DNA of 64,000 nt from Tenggerimyces flavus (lineage in GTDB: Bacteria > Actinomycetota > Actinomycetes > Propionibacteriales > Actinopolymorphaceae): the NCBI RefSeq assembly GCF_016907715.1, contig NZ_JAFBCM010000001.1:620001-684000 (forward strand), read 5' to 3'. The notes beneath the pieces were generated by a model. The model was not told the origin of the DNA. It saw nothing but the letters and a program-made list of their open reading frames with translations, and ran no database searches. How positions within the stretch are numbered: the first letter of the stretch is position 1; every line of letters starts with the position of its first letter. The position numbers and the translations under genes are program-made. Shown one piece after another: positions 49,500 to 58,055 of the stretch.

Positions 49500-50489
49500 C
49501 AGCCGGACGGGGCGGTCGAGCGGGAACTTCTCCAACACCAGCAGGGCATGCGAGGCCACCAGCTCCGGATCCGTGCTGACCTCCGGAAGCTTCAGTGGCA
49601 GCGTCTTGGTGAAGAATCCGGCGTTCCGTACGGTCACCGCGACCCGCACCACCTGACGACCGTCGGCGATCACCGAGGTGGCCAGGTCGCGTGCCAGACC
49701 CTCGACCCGCGCGGCGATCTCGGCACGCTCGGTCAGATCCTCCGGGTACGTCACGGCGTGGCTCCGCGACTTCGCCTGCTGCGGCTCGGTCACGATCTCG
49801 GTGTCGCCCTCGCCTCGCCCCATCCGCGCCAGCCGCGGCCCGATCGTCGGACCGAACCGCTTCGCCATCATCGCCTCGTCCGCGGCGCCGAGCTCCGCGA
49901 TCGTGCCGATCCCCAGCTCGGCCAGCTTCTCCGCTGTCCGTTCGCCGATCCCCCACAGGTCGCCGGCGGGCCGGTGGTCCATGAGCAGCGGCCAGTTCTC
50001 CCTGGTGATCTTGAAGATCCGAGCCGGCTTGGCGTGCCTCGTGGCCATCTTCGCCTGCAGCTTGTTCTCGCCGATCCCCACCGTGCACACCAGCCGGGTG
50101 TCGGCCAGCACGCTCGCCTGGAGCTCCAGCGCGAGGTCTTCGGGGTCGGCACGATCGGTGGAGAGGAAGAACTCCTCCAGTCCCCACGGCTCGATCGGCA
50201 TCGGAAACTCGCGCAGGGCTTGGAGAATCTCCGCCGACGCGGCGAGGTACTCCGCCTGGTCCACCGGCACGACCACGAGCTCCGGCACCTTACGTACGGC
50301 CCGCCGGAGCGGCAGTCCGGCATGGATGCCGAGCGCGCGAGCCTCGTACGACGCGCTCATCACCACCATGCGCGCCTGCTGCGGATCGCCGCGACCGCCG
50401 ACCGCGATCGGCTGACCGACCAGCTCAGGGTGCCGGCGCAGCTCCACGGACGCGACGAACGCGTCCATGTCGACGTGCAGGATCCACAC
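49473..50489 (-). CDS. dinB: Y-family DNA polymerase (DinB/Pol IV-like) with altered catalytic motif
   Basis: 338-residue translesion polymerase. The first metal motif HVDMDAFVASVE is normal (Asp7). The second, normally SxDE, reads PWGLEEFFLS at residues 101-110, so the first acidic residue is Glu105 instead of Asp; Glu106 is kept. The thumb helix-hairpin-helix DLWGIGERTAEKLAELGIGT and the little finger (EPQQAKSRSHAVTYPEDL) are intact. The C-terminus RLLGVRVDLA has no obvious clamp-binding QxxLF. GTG start. Activity is plausible but may be altered in metal or nucleotide use. Confidence 0.88.
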   Translation of the reverse strand: MWILHVDMDAFVASVELRRHPELVGQPIAVGGRGDPQQARMVVMSASYEARALGIHAGLPLRRAVRKVPELVVVPVDQAEYLAASAEILQALREFPMPIEPWGLEEFFLSTDRADPEDLALELQASVLADTRLVCTVGIGENKLQAKMATRHAKPARIFKITRENWPLLMDHRPAGDLWGIGERTAEKLAELGIGTIAELGAADEAMMAKRFGPTIGPRLARMGRGEGDTEIVTEPQQAKSRSHAVTYPEDLTERAEIAARVEGLARDLATSVIADGRQVVRVAVTVRNAGFFTKTLPLKLPEVSTDPELVASHALLVLEKFPLDRPVRLLGVRVDLA

Positions 50490-50508
50490 CGGACTGATTT
50501 TGCCAGTA

Positions 50509-51849
50509 TCAGCGCGCGAGCTTCGCCAGCAACAGAGCCTCGGAGATCGCGGCCTTCTCGAAGTCGGCGAGCAGCAGGCTCTCGTCCAGCCCGTGCGCCC
50601 GCGTGTCCGGGTCGGCGCCCGCGCTCACGCAGAGGATCTCGGCGTTCGGGAAGTTCGCGGAGTACGCGGCGATGAACGGGATCGAGCCGCCCATCCCCAT
50701 CTCGACGCTGTCGACGCCGAATCCCTCGCGGAACGCGGCGCGCATCGCGTCGTACGCCGGACCGCTCGCCTCCAGCGCGAACGGCTCGCCCGCGTCGCCC
50801 TCCCGCACGGTGACCTGCGCGCCCCAGGGCGCGTGGTTGGCGAGGTGCTCGGCCAGGATCTTGCGCGCACGAAGCGCGTCGTCGCCCGGTGCGAGCCGGA
50901 CGCTGACCTTCGCGCGGGCGACCGGGATGAGGGTGTTCGACGCGTCGGCGACGCGGGTGGTGTCGAGCGCGAGGACGGAGGCGGTCGGCTTGGCCCACAG
51001 CCGTTCGGCGAGCGTGCCGGAACCGATCAGCTGGACGCCGTCCGCGAGCGCGGACTCGGCGCGGAACCGGTCCTCGGGGTACTCCACCTCGGGGGTCTTC
51101 GCCGTCACCAGGCCCTCGATCGCGACGTTGCCGTCCTCGTCGTGGAGCGTGGCGAGGATCCGCGCGAGCGCGGTGAGCGCGTCGGGCGCGGCGCCGCCGT
51201 ACTGGCCGGAGTGCACGCCGTGGTTGAGCGTTCGGACCTCGACGTACACGTCGACGAGGCCACGCAGCGAGGTCGTGAGCGTCGGGATGCCCACGTCGTA
51301 GTTGCCGGAGTCGGCGATGACGATCACGTCCCCGGCGATTTTGTCCTTGTGGCGTTCGAGGAACGGACCCAGCGTGGGCGAGCCGATCTCCTCCTCGCCC
51401 TCGATGAAGACCGTGACGCCGATCGGCGGCTTGCCGTCGAACGCCCGGAGCGCGGCGAGGTGGACGGCGATGCCGGCCTTGTCGTCGCTGGAACCGCGGC
51501 CGTACAGCCGGCCACCGCGCACGGTGGGCTCGAACGGCGGGCTGGTCCAGCCGTCCGGGTCGCCGGTGGGCTGCACGTCGTGGTGCGCGTACAGCACGAT
51601 CGTCGGCTGGCCGGGCGGGGCCGGGTAGTGCGCGACGACGGCCGGCTGGCCGCCCTCGAGGTCGTCGAGGATCTGCACGTCCGGGCTGCCGACGGCGCGG
51701 AACAGGTTGGCGACGGTCTCCGCCGACTGGCGCATCACTTCGGCTGAGCCGGGGTCCGCGCTGATCGACGGGATCCGGATCAGGGCGTCGAGATCGGCCC
51801 GAACACTCGGAAGGACGGCTTCAACGGCTTTGCGCAGGTCGTCGGTCAC
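50509..51849 (-). CDS. M20 family dipeptidase
   Basis: 446 residues, metal-dependent dipeptidase or related amidohydrolase (PepV/CNDP-like). Metal-site motifs are LYAHHDVQPTGD, GRGSSDDKAG with the bridging Asp, and FIEGEEEIGSPTL with the catalytic Glu. A dimerisation insert with LNHGVHSGQYGG follows, and the last His lies in RAHGLDES. GTG start with the 3' end about 19 bp from dinB. Probably cytosolic. Confidence 0.92.
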   Translation of the reverse strand: MTDDLRKAVEAVLPSVRADLDALIRIPSISADPGSAEVMRQSAETVANLFRAVGSPDVQILDDLEGGQPAVVAHYPAPPGQPTIVLYAHHDVQPTGDPDGWTSPPFEPTVRGGRLYGRGSSDDKAGIAVHLAALRAFDGKPPIGVTVFIEGEEEIGSPTLGPFLERHKDKIAGDVIVIADSGNYDVGIPTLTTSLRGLVDVYVEVRTLNHGVHSGQYGGAAPDALTALARILATLHDEDGNVAIEGLVTAKTPEVEYPEDRFRAESALADGVQLIGSGTLAERLWAKPTASVLALDTTRVADASNTLIPVARAKVSVRLAPGDDALRARKILAEHLANHAPWGAQVTVREGDAGEPFALEASGPAYDAMRAAFREGFGVDSVEMGMGGSIPFIAAYSANFPNAEILCVSAGADPDTRAHGLDESLLLADFEKAAISEALLLAKLAR

Positions 51850-51906
51850 GAAACCGCAGCCTAACCTTCGGCACGAACCCGAGCCACCGCCCGCGCACCC
51901 ACCCGC

Positions 51907-51976
51907 ACTTCACCCACGGAATCGGGGTCCGACGGACCTTTACCACGTTGCAGAACCCCGGTTCGGTGGGTGAAGT
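51907..51976. repeat. imperfect hairpin in the gap before the TSUP transporter
   Basis: 22-nt arms (51907-51928 and 51955-51976) pair with a few mismatches, starting ACTTCACCCAC and ending GTGGGTGAAGT, around a 26-nt loop. The 314-bp gap 51850-52163 has no gene. It is unlike the other repeat families here. Confidence 0.5.
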
Positions 51977-52163
51977 GGCGCCAGCCTGTGGACGCGGGCC
52001 GTACGAGCCTCCGCGAGCTTGTCCGGTTCGGGCGAGCCTGGGCGGTTATGTGGGCGGGATCGGTTCGGCTGTTGTCCGAATGCGGAGAAAGCCCTTCGGA
52101 ATATGGACACCGCTCGTACCCTTTTCCTAGCTGAACTGTCGGAGACATCGGAAGGCTGTAGTT

Positions 52164-53069
52164 GTGCGGAAACTCATCCTGCTGGCGATCGTCGGACTGA
52201 TCGCCCAACTCGTCGACGGCAGCCTCGGCATGGCGTACGGCGCGACGTCGGCGACGTTGCTGCTGGCCACCGGCGTGGGCGCGGCCGCCACGTCGGCGAC
52301 CGTCCACCTCGCGGAGATCGGCACCACGTTGGCGTCCGGCGCCTCGCACTGGCGCTTCGGCAACGTCGACTGGAAGGTCGTCGGGAAGATCGCGATCCCG
52401 GGCGCGATCGGCGCGTTCGCCGGGGCGACGTTCCTGTCGAACCTGTCCACCGAGACGGCCGCACCGGTCATGTCCGGCATCCTGCTCGCGATCGGCATCT
52501 ACCTGCTGATCCGCTTCACCGGCTGGGGAATGCCGAAGGGCAACCTGGGCAAGCCCGTCCGCAAGCGCTTCCTCGCTCCGCTCGGCATCTTCGCCGGCTT
52601 CGTCGACGCGAGCGGCGGCGGTGGATGGGGCCCGGTCGCGACGCCGGCACTGCTGGCTAGCGGGCGGATGGAGCCGCGCAAGGTCATCGGCTCGGTCGAC
52701 ACGTCGGAGTTCGTCGTCTCCGTCGCGGCCAGTGTGGGCTTCATCATCGGCATCGGCTCGGCGGGCATCTCCTTCGGCGCGGTCGCCGCGCTGCTGATCG
52801 GCGGCCTGATCGCCGCGCCGATCGCGGCGTACCTGGTCCGGCTCATCCCGAGCCGCATCCTCGGCTCGCTGGTCGGCGGGCTGATCGTTCTCACCAACGT
52901 CCGCACGATCCTGCGGTCCGACCTCGTCGACGCCTCGGACGGCGTTCAGTACACCTGGTACGTCGGGATCCTGCTCGTCTGGATCGCCGCGGTGGTGTGG
53001 TCGGTGCGCGCCTACCGGCGGGAGAAGGCCGAGGACGCGGCGGACGAGCAGGCTTCCGTTCCGGCCTAG
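52164..53069 (+). CDS. TSUP (TauE/SafE) family membrane transporter
   Basis: 301 residues, about eight helices in two repeated halves: LIAQLVDGSLGMAYGATSAT in the first and GIFAGFVDASGGGGWGPVAT in the second, which contain the family's conserved Gly-rich motifs (DGxLGMAxG and DAxGGGGWGP). TSUP proteins carry sulfite, taurine-derived or organosulfur anions. GTG start. Adjacent genes do not narrow the substrate. Confidence 0.9.
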   Translation: MRKLILLAIVGLIAQLVDGSLGMAYGATSATLLLATGVGAAATSATVHLAEIGTTLASGASHWRFGNVDWKVVGKIAIPGAIGAFAGATFLSNLSTETAAPVMSGILLAIGIYLLIRFTGWGMPKGNLGKPVRKRFLAPLGIFAGFVDASGGGGWGPVATPALLASGRMEPRKVIGSVDTSEFVVSVAASVGFIIGIGSAGISFGAVAALLIGGLIAAPIAAYLVRLIPSRILGSLVGGLIVLTNVRTILRSDLVDASDGVQYTWYVGILLVWIAAVVWSVRAYRREKAEDAADEQASVPA

Positions 53070-53111
53070 CCTCGAAGCGTCGTGGTCGCCTTACCCGGCC
53101 AGTGGCCGCTC

Positions 53112-53169
53112 TACCTGGCGTTCACCCCACGTAAAGCGGCCAATGATCATGTAAACATGATCATTGGCC
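53112..53169. repeat. TGATCATGT hairpin repeat with conserved 5' flank, copy 2
   Basis: A 32-nt palindrome (53138-53169, arms GGCCAATGATCATGT / ACATGATCATTGGCC, loop AA) preceded by TACCTGGCG and CCACGTAAAGCGG. It differs from the copy at 40800 by one base in each arm, and the two changes preserve pairing. It lies between convergent genes, where a terminator is expected. Confidence 0.75.
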
Positions 53170-53224
53170 CCAGGGCGGGCGGGGCCGGGACCGGGCGAAC
53201 CCACCGCCGGACGAAAGATCGAGG

Positions 53225-53815
53225 CTAAGGTCTTAGGCCTCGCGTGACGGTCTCGACGATCTCGTCGAGACCGTTTCGCACTGCCCAGTCCGGCGGCAGG
53301 ATCCCGCTCACGGACAGCGCGGCATAGCCGTGGATGCTGGCGAACAGCGCCAGCGCCACCACCTCGACCGGACCCTCGCGGATCTCGCCGGCCTGTTGCG
53401 CGTCGCGGATCAGCTCCAGCAACGGCTCGCCGAGCCGGAACGCCGAACTGACCAGCTCGGGTGACGCGCCGGCCTCATGCTTGCGCGCGTACATCAGCTC
53501 GAGTAGCGCGGCGTCCTCGACCGCGAAGTCCACGTACGCCCGCGCCGTGGCGTGCATGCGTTCCCGGATCCCGCCCTCGACGGCGTTCGCGCGCTCGAGC
53601 GCGCCGCTGAGCCGGTCGAAGCCCGCCTGCGCCAGCGCGTCGAGCAGCGCCTGCTTGTCCTTGAAGTGGCGGCTCGGGGCGGCGTGGCTCACGCCGATGT
53701 CGCGGGCGAGTTCGCGCAACGACAGCGCCTCGACTCCCTTGTCCCGAACCGTCTGTTCGGCGCGGTCGAGGAGGGCTGTGCGCAAGTCACCGTGGTGGTA
53801 GGGGCGTGCCGGCAT
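53225..53815 (-). CDS. TetR-family regulator of the adjacent SDR gene
   Basis: 196 residues. MPARPYHHGDLRTALLDRAE and LRELARDIGVSHAAPSRHFK form the helix-turn-helix of the TetR_C_33/WHG group. The effector domain includes FAVEDAALLELMYARKHEAG. Divergent from the SDR gene at 53879, whose promoter contains an inverted repeat, so it is likely the repressor of that gene and of itself. Confidence 0.9.
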   Translation of the reverse strand: MPARPYHHGDLRTALLDRAEQTVRDKGVEALSLRELARDIGVSHAAPSRHFKDKQALLDALAQAGFDRLSGALERANAVEGGIRERMHATARAYVDFAVEDAALLELMYARKHEAGASPELVSSAFRLGEPLLELIRDAQQAGEIREGPVEVVALALFASIHGYAALSVSGILPPDWAVRNGLDEIVETVTRGLRP

Positions 53816-53842
53816 GACTTCAGCCTACCGGCAATGTTGGCA

Positions 53843-53871
53843 TTGACATCTTTGTTGTCACTGTCTACATT
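53843..53871 (+). promoter_or_regulatory. near-consensus promoter of a leaderless SDR mRNA, with TetR-like dyad
   Basis: TTGACA (53843-53848), 17-bp spacer, TACATT (53866-53871). Seven bases separate the -10 box from the ATG, so transcription should start at or next to the A of the start codon. A dyad TGACA-N7-TGTCA (53844-53860) overlaps the -35 box and spacer, placed to block RNA polymerase. Confidence 0.7.
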
Positions 53872-53878
53872 CGAAGAT

Positions 53879-54760
53879 ATGACGAGCTTCTCGCTTCCGA
53901 ACCTGACCGGCCGCACCGCGGTCGTCACCGGTGCCAACAGCGGCATCGGTATTGCTGCTACCCAAGCGCTGGCCGCGGCCGGCGCCCACGTCGTCATGGC
54001 CGTTCGCGATCTGGAACGCGGCAAGGCCGCCGCCGCTTCGGTCCGGGGCAGCGCCGAGGTCCGCCGGCTGGACCTGGCCGACCTGTCGTCGGTTCGTACG
54101 TTCGCGGCGGACTGGGACGGTCCGCTGGACCTGCTGATCAACAACGCCGGGGTGATGGCGATCCCGGAGGCTCAGACGGCGGAGGGCTTCGAGCTGCAGT
54201 TCGGCACGAACCATCTCGGCCACTTCGCGCTGACCAACCTGCTGCTGCCGTACGTCACCGACCGCGTGGTGACGGTGTCGTCGAGCGCGCACCGGGCCGG
54301 GCAGCTCCAGTTCGACAACCTGAACCTGACCGGGGCGTACTCGCCGACCCGCGCGTACTCGCAGTCGAAGCTCGCGAACCTGCTGTTCACGTTGGAACTG
54401 CAGCGCCGGCTGACGCTGGCCGGGTCCGTGGTCCGCTCGACGGCGGCGCACCCCGGCTGGGCGGCGACGAACCTGCAGAACCGGACGGCGTACGCGTGGC
54501 TCAACGCCGGCGCGGGCCTGGCGAACCGGCTGTTCGCGCAGTCCAACGAAGCGGGCGCCTGGCCCACGCTGGCGGCGGCGACCTGGGACGTGCCGGGTGC
54601 GAGCTTCCTCGGGCCGGAGGGCGCGTTCGAGATGCGCGGCGCGCCGACGCTGGTCGGCCGGACGCGCTTGGCCAGCAACGTCGAGGACGCCAAGCGCCTG
54701 TGGACCGTGTCCGAGGACCTGACCGGCGTGCGGTTTCCCCAACTCGCCAAAGCGGCCTAG
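53879..54760 (+). CDS. SDR family oxidoreductase (retinol-dehydrogenase/WW-domain-oxidoreductase-like)
   Basis: 293 residues. NAD(P) motif TGANSGIGIAATQALA, VRRLDLADLSSVRTFAA, NNAGVM, FGTNHLGHFALTNLLL, catalytic Ser in VVTVSSSAHRA, and YSQSKLANLLF supplying Tyr and Lys. The pattern is that of the oxidoreductase group named after human RDH/WWOX; substrate unknown. No ribosome site precedes the ATG, consistent with a leaderless transcript. The stop overlaps the opposing hypothetical gene by 4 bp. Confidence 0.88.
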   Translation: MTSFSLPNLTGRTAVVTGANSGIGIAATQALAAAGAHVVMAVRDLERGKAAAASVRGSAEVRRLDLADLSSVRTFAADWDGPLDLLINNAGVMAIPEAQTAEGFELQFGTNHLGHFALTNLLLPYVTDRVVTVSSSAHRAGQLQFDNLNLTGAYSPTRAYSQSKLANLLFTLELQRRLTLAGSVVRSTAAHPGWAATNLQNRTAYAWLNAGAGLANRLFAQSNEAGAWPTLAAATWDVPGASFLGPEGAFEMRGAPTLVGRTRLASNVEDAKRLWTVSEDLTGVRFPQLAKAA

Positions 54761-55209
54761 CTGAGGGTCGACTCCTCGACGTTCTCCATGCGGGCATAGA
54801 GAACCTGCTCGTTGACCTCGAGGTCGTTGATCAGCCTCAGCGTCGCGACGATCGCGTTGCCGACCCGCTCGCCCTGGGTCTCGCCGTACTCGACCTGGAT
54901 CAGCGTGTTGGCGGCGTGGTCGTCGTGGGCACGCTGGTCGGGGTCGCGCCACGTTCCCTCGGCGCCGATCTCGGTGGCGGCCTGCATGAGGAACGCGATC
55001 GCGCCGAGCAGTCGCTCCTCCTCGGCCGAACGGTGCTCCGGCCGGAGCAGCGGACCGCCCTTGGCCGGTGCTCGCTCGCTGAGCAAGATGTCGCGCTCCA
55101 CTGCGGCGTAGCCGGCGACGAGTCCAGCGAGGTGGACCTCGTCCAGCTCCAGCGCCTTGATCCGCAGTTGCCCGCGGCGCCACGCTGAGGTCTTCGAAGG
55201 TCCCCGCAA
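54757..55209 (-). CDS. hypothetical protein downstream of recQ
   Basis: 150 residues, mostly helical and acidic: IKALELDEVHLAGLVAGYAA, HRSAEEERLLGAIAFLMQAA, DLEVNEQVLYARMENVEEST. No Cys, signal or membrane segment. The frame appears to start with TTG at 55207-55209; no ATG is available before residue 74, and a GTG or CTG further in cannot be excluded. It lies 60 bp downstream of recQ on the same strand and may be co-transcribed. Not recognised. Confidence 0.55.
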   Translation of the reverse strand: MRGPSKTSAWRRGQLRIKALELDEVHLAGLVAGYAAVERDILLSERAPAKGGPLLRPEHRSAEEERLLGAIAFLMQAATEIGAEGTWRDPDQRAHDDHAANTLIQVEYGETQGERVGNAIVATLRLINDLEVNEQVLYARMENVEESTLS

Positions 55210-55269
55210 ACTTCGACGGTAAGCCGACGAACTTGCCGCTGACTTGCGAACGAGCGGAGATCTATCCGA

Positions 55270-57393
55270 TCAGGCAACGAGGGCGAGAACGAAGGGCAAC
55301 ACCTCCCCCGCACCCGACTTGCGGAGCTCGCGCGCGGCGACGGTGAGCGTCCAGCGCGAGTCGGCGAGATCGTCGATGAGCAGCACCGTCGGCGCGGAGC
55401 CCAGGTTCGCCCGGAGCTCGTCCGACACCGCGAGCCGGTCCCACACGGCCGCGAGCCGGAACGCGCTGTTGCCTCCCGGCTCGCCGGTCGGCCCACCGTG
55501 CTGCGGCACCACCGAACCCAGCAATGGCAGCCGGCCGATCCGGGCGATGCCCTCGGCCACCGAACGTCCGAGCTGCGGCCGGCCGCGCGACTCGATCCAC
55601 GCGACCCCGTCGGGCCGGCGCGACCAGCCCCAGGTCTTCAGCACCTCCACGCAGGCCCCGAGCAGCGCCTCGTCGGCGGGCGCGTCCTCCGCACCCGGGG
55701 CGAGCAACGTCCGCAGTCGCTGTCCCCAGCCGAGGTCGGTCAGCCGCGCCACCGCCCGCCCGGTGCCGGCCTGGTCGTCGGCCGCGATCCGGCCGGACAC
55801 GTCGACCCCGAGCCGCTTCACACCGGGTGGCCACATCGCACGCGACTCGAGCTCGACGCCGACCTGGCGCAGCCGCGCGGCAGCCGCCTCCGAGGCTCCG
55901 GCCGACACCTCGGTCGGGTACCACGGACCGGTGCACCGGTCGCAGCGCCCGCACGGCGAGGCCGTCGGGTCGTCGAGCGCCTTCTGCAGGAACGCCATCC
56001 GGCACTCGTCGCTGCGCTCGTACTCCAGCATCGACTTCGCTTCGTCGGAACGGGCCTGTGCCACCCGGTCGTACCGCTCCGCGTCGTACACCCACGGCTG
56101 GCCGGAGCTCTCCCAGCCACCGCCCACCCGGCGGACCGCGCCCTCGACGTCGAGCACCTTGAGGAGCAGCTCCAGCCGCGTCCGGCGGACGTCGACGATC
56201 GCCTCCAGCGCCGGCGTCGACAGCGGCTTGCCCGCGGACGCCAGCGCCTCGAGTACGGCGTCCGCCTGCTCCTGGCGCGGCATCGACGCGGTCGCGAAGT
56301 ACTTCCAGATGTCGGGGTCCTCGATGCCGGGCAGCAACAGCACGTCGGCTCGTTCGGTCGCGCGACCGGCCCGGCCGACCTGTTGGTAGTAGGCGATCGG
56401 CGACGCCGGCGCGCCTACGTGGACGACGAAGCCGAGGTCGGGCTTGTCGAAGCCCATGCCGAGCGCGCTGGTCGCGATCAGCGCCTTGACCTGGTTGTTA
56501 CGCAGCGCGTCCTCGGCGAACAGCCGCTCGGCCTGGTCGGTGCGGCCGGTGTACGCGAGCACGGGGAAGCCGGCGTCGCGCAGCATCGCGGCGATGTCCT
56601 CGGCGGCGGACACCGTGAGCGTGTAGACGATGCCGCTGCCCGGCAGGTCGTTGAGGTGGGCGGCGAGCCAGGCGAGTCGTTGCTGCGGCGTCGCCAGTCT
56701 CAGGACACCGAGGCGGAGGCTCGCACGTGCGAGTGGGCCGCGGAGAGTGAGGACGTCCGCGCCGCCGGACGCCAGCTGCTCCTCGACGTCTGCGACCACG
56801 CGCGCGTTCGCGGTCGCGGTCGTGCCGAGCACCGGCGTGCCGGCGGGCAGGTCGTCGAGCAGGTCGCGGATGCGCCGGTAGTCGGGCCGGAAGTCGTGGC
56901 CCCAGTCGGAGACGCAGTGCGCCTCGTCGACCACGAGCAGCCCGGCCCGGGCGGCGAGGTCGGGCAGCTGTTCGTCGCGGAAGCGCGGGTTGTTGAGGCG
57001 TTCCGGGCTCACCAGCAGGACGTCGACCTCGTCGGCCTCGAGCGCCTTGGAGATGTCGGTCCACTCCTCGGCGTTCGCGGAGTTGATCGTCACCCCGCGG
57101 ATGCCGGCGCGCTCGGCCGCCGCGACCTGGTCGCGCATGAGCGCGAGCAGCGGCGACACGATCAGCGTCGGTCCGGCTCCCTCGGCGCGGCGCAGTGCGG
57201 TCGCGACGAAGTAGACGGCCGACTTGCCCCAGCCGGTGCGTTGGACGACGAGCACGCGGCGGCTCTCGGCGACGAGGGCCTCGATCGCCTCCCACTGCCC
57301 GTCGCGGAACTCGGCGTCGGGCACGCCCACGAGCCGCCGCAGGTGAGCGTCACCCTGGGCTCGCAGGTCGGTGGTCGGCGTGGTCTCAGTCAT
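55270..57393 (-). CDS. recQ: RecQ-type DNA helicase with C-terminal phosphoribosyltransferase-like tail
   Basis: 707 residues. Helicase motifs: Walker A QRTGWGKS (residues 51-58), DEAH (156-159) in VVDEAHCVSDWGHDFRPDYR, TTATAN, YTGRTDQAERL and QQVGRAGRAT (motif VI). The zinc site is CRMAF...CGRCDRC. The RQC part is short, and no HRDC domain is evident. Instead the chain ends with VLLIDDLADSRWTLTVAARE (about 670-690), which looks like the PRPP loop of type I phosphoribosyltransferases but lacks the usual T-T-G. ATG (MTETTPTTD) at 57391-57393. Confidence 0.88.
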   Translation of the reverse strand: MTETTPTTDLRAQGDAHLRRLVGVPDAEFRDGQWEAIEALVAESRRVLVVQRTGWGKSAVYFVATALRRAEGAGPTLIVSPLLALMRDQVAAAERAGIRGVTINSANAEEWTDISKALEADEVDVLLVSPERLNNPRFRDEQLPDLAARAGLLVVDEAHCVSDWGHDFRPDYRRIRDLLDDLPAGTPVLGTTATANARVVADVEEQLASGGADVLTLRGPLARASLRLGVLRLATPQQRLAWLAAHLNDLPGSGIVYTLTVSAAEDIAAMLRDAGFPVLAYTGRTDQAERLFAEDALRNNQVKALIATSALGMGFDKPDLGFVVHVGAPASPIAYYQQVGRAGRATERADVLLLPGIEDPDIWKYFATASMPRQEQADAVLEALASAGKPLSTPALEAIVDVRRTRLELLLKVLDVEGAVRRVGGGWESSGQPWVYDAERYDRVAQARSDEAKSMLEYERSDECRMAFLQKALDDPTASPCGRCDRCTGPWYPTEVSAGASEAAAARLRQVGVELESRAMWPPGVKRLGVDVSGRIAADDQAGTGRAVARLTDLGWGQRLRTLLAPGAEDAPADEALLGACVEVLKTWGWSRRPDGVAWIESRGRPQLGRSVAEGIARIGRLPLLGSVVPQHGGPTGEPGGNSAFRLAAVWDRLAVSDELRANLGSAPTVLLIDDLADSRWTLTVAARELRKSGAGEVLPFVLALVA

Positions 57394-57504
57394 GGCGTTG
57401 ACGTTAGCCGGCCAAGCCGACACCGCCACCCAGCCGTCGTCGCACTGTGGACAAGCGGGGCTGTGGACGAAACGTGGCCATGACGACCTGAATGAGGGCA
57501 TGAA

Positions 57505-57539
57505 GAGGCCCCCGCGTCGGGGGGTAGCGCGGGGGCCTC
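57505..57539 (-). terminator. strong GC hairpin after the sterol-carrier-like gene
   Basis: An 11-bp perfect stem GAGGCCCCCGC / GCGGGGGCCTC (57505-57515 and 57529-57539), with a 13-nt loop, 65 bp beyond the minus-strand gene's stop. Confidence 0.65.
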
Positions 57540-57603
57540 ATCGCGATGGCTTCGGACCACCGAGGGTGGGACGGCGGCCACGTTCCGACGGTTCCCAAGA
57601 GTT

Positions 57604-58008
57604 TCAAGATTTTTCGAAAGGCTCCGTCAACGGCAAGTACGCCGACAGGTCGGTCCGCTCGCCGCTGGCGATGAGCCGGGCCGACGAACGGGCATCGTCC
57701 CAGGTCAGCTGCCCACTCGCGAGCAGCACGAAGGTCAGCGGATCGGTCTCGACCACCCCTGGCGGAGTCCCCCGCGTGTGCCGAGGACCGGGAACGCACT
57801 GGATCGCGGCATACGGCGGGACCCGCAGCTCCACCGACCGGCCAGGAGCCCGCGCCAACAGCACCGCGGCGAAATGCCTGGAGAGCAGCTTCAGGTCGTC
57901 CCGAGGCGCCGCAGCGCCGGAAGCGAGCACCCGCGACAAGGCCGCGGCCACGTCGGCGGCGGGGGCGGGCTGGTAGCGACGAGGCACGTCGCGAGGGTAA
58001 TGCCCCAT
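57604..58008 (-). CDS. sterol-carrier family protein
   Basis: 134-residue actinobacterial protein with the SCP-like motif RAPGRSVELRVPPYAAIQCV and GPRHTRGTPPGVVETDPLTF, which in this family is followed by an SCP2-like ASGERTDLSAYLPL. In many actinomycetes the gene lies near purF/purM; here it is 20 kb away. Function unknown; a lipid-binding role is guessed from the fold. ATG start at 58006-58008. Confidence 0.8.
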   Translation of the reverse strand: MGHYPRDVPRRYQPAPAADVAAALSRVLASGAAAPRDDLKLLSRHFAAVLLARAPGRSVELRVPPYAAIQCVPGPRHTRGTPPGVVETDPLTFVLLASGQLTWDDARSSARLIASGERTDLSAYLPLTEPFEKS

Positions 58009-58055
58009 AATGCGGACGACGCGTCAGTGTCGACGCGCGCGAACGGGGAAACCGA

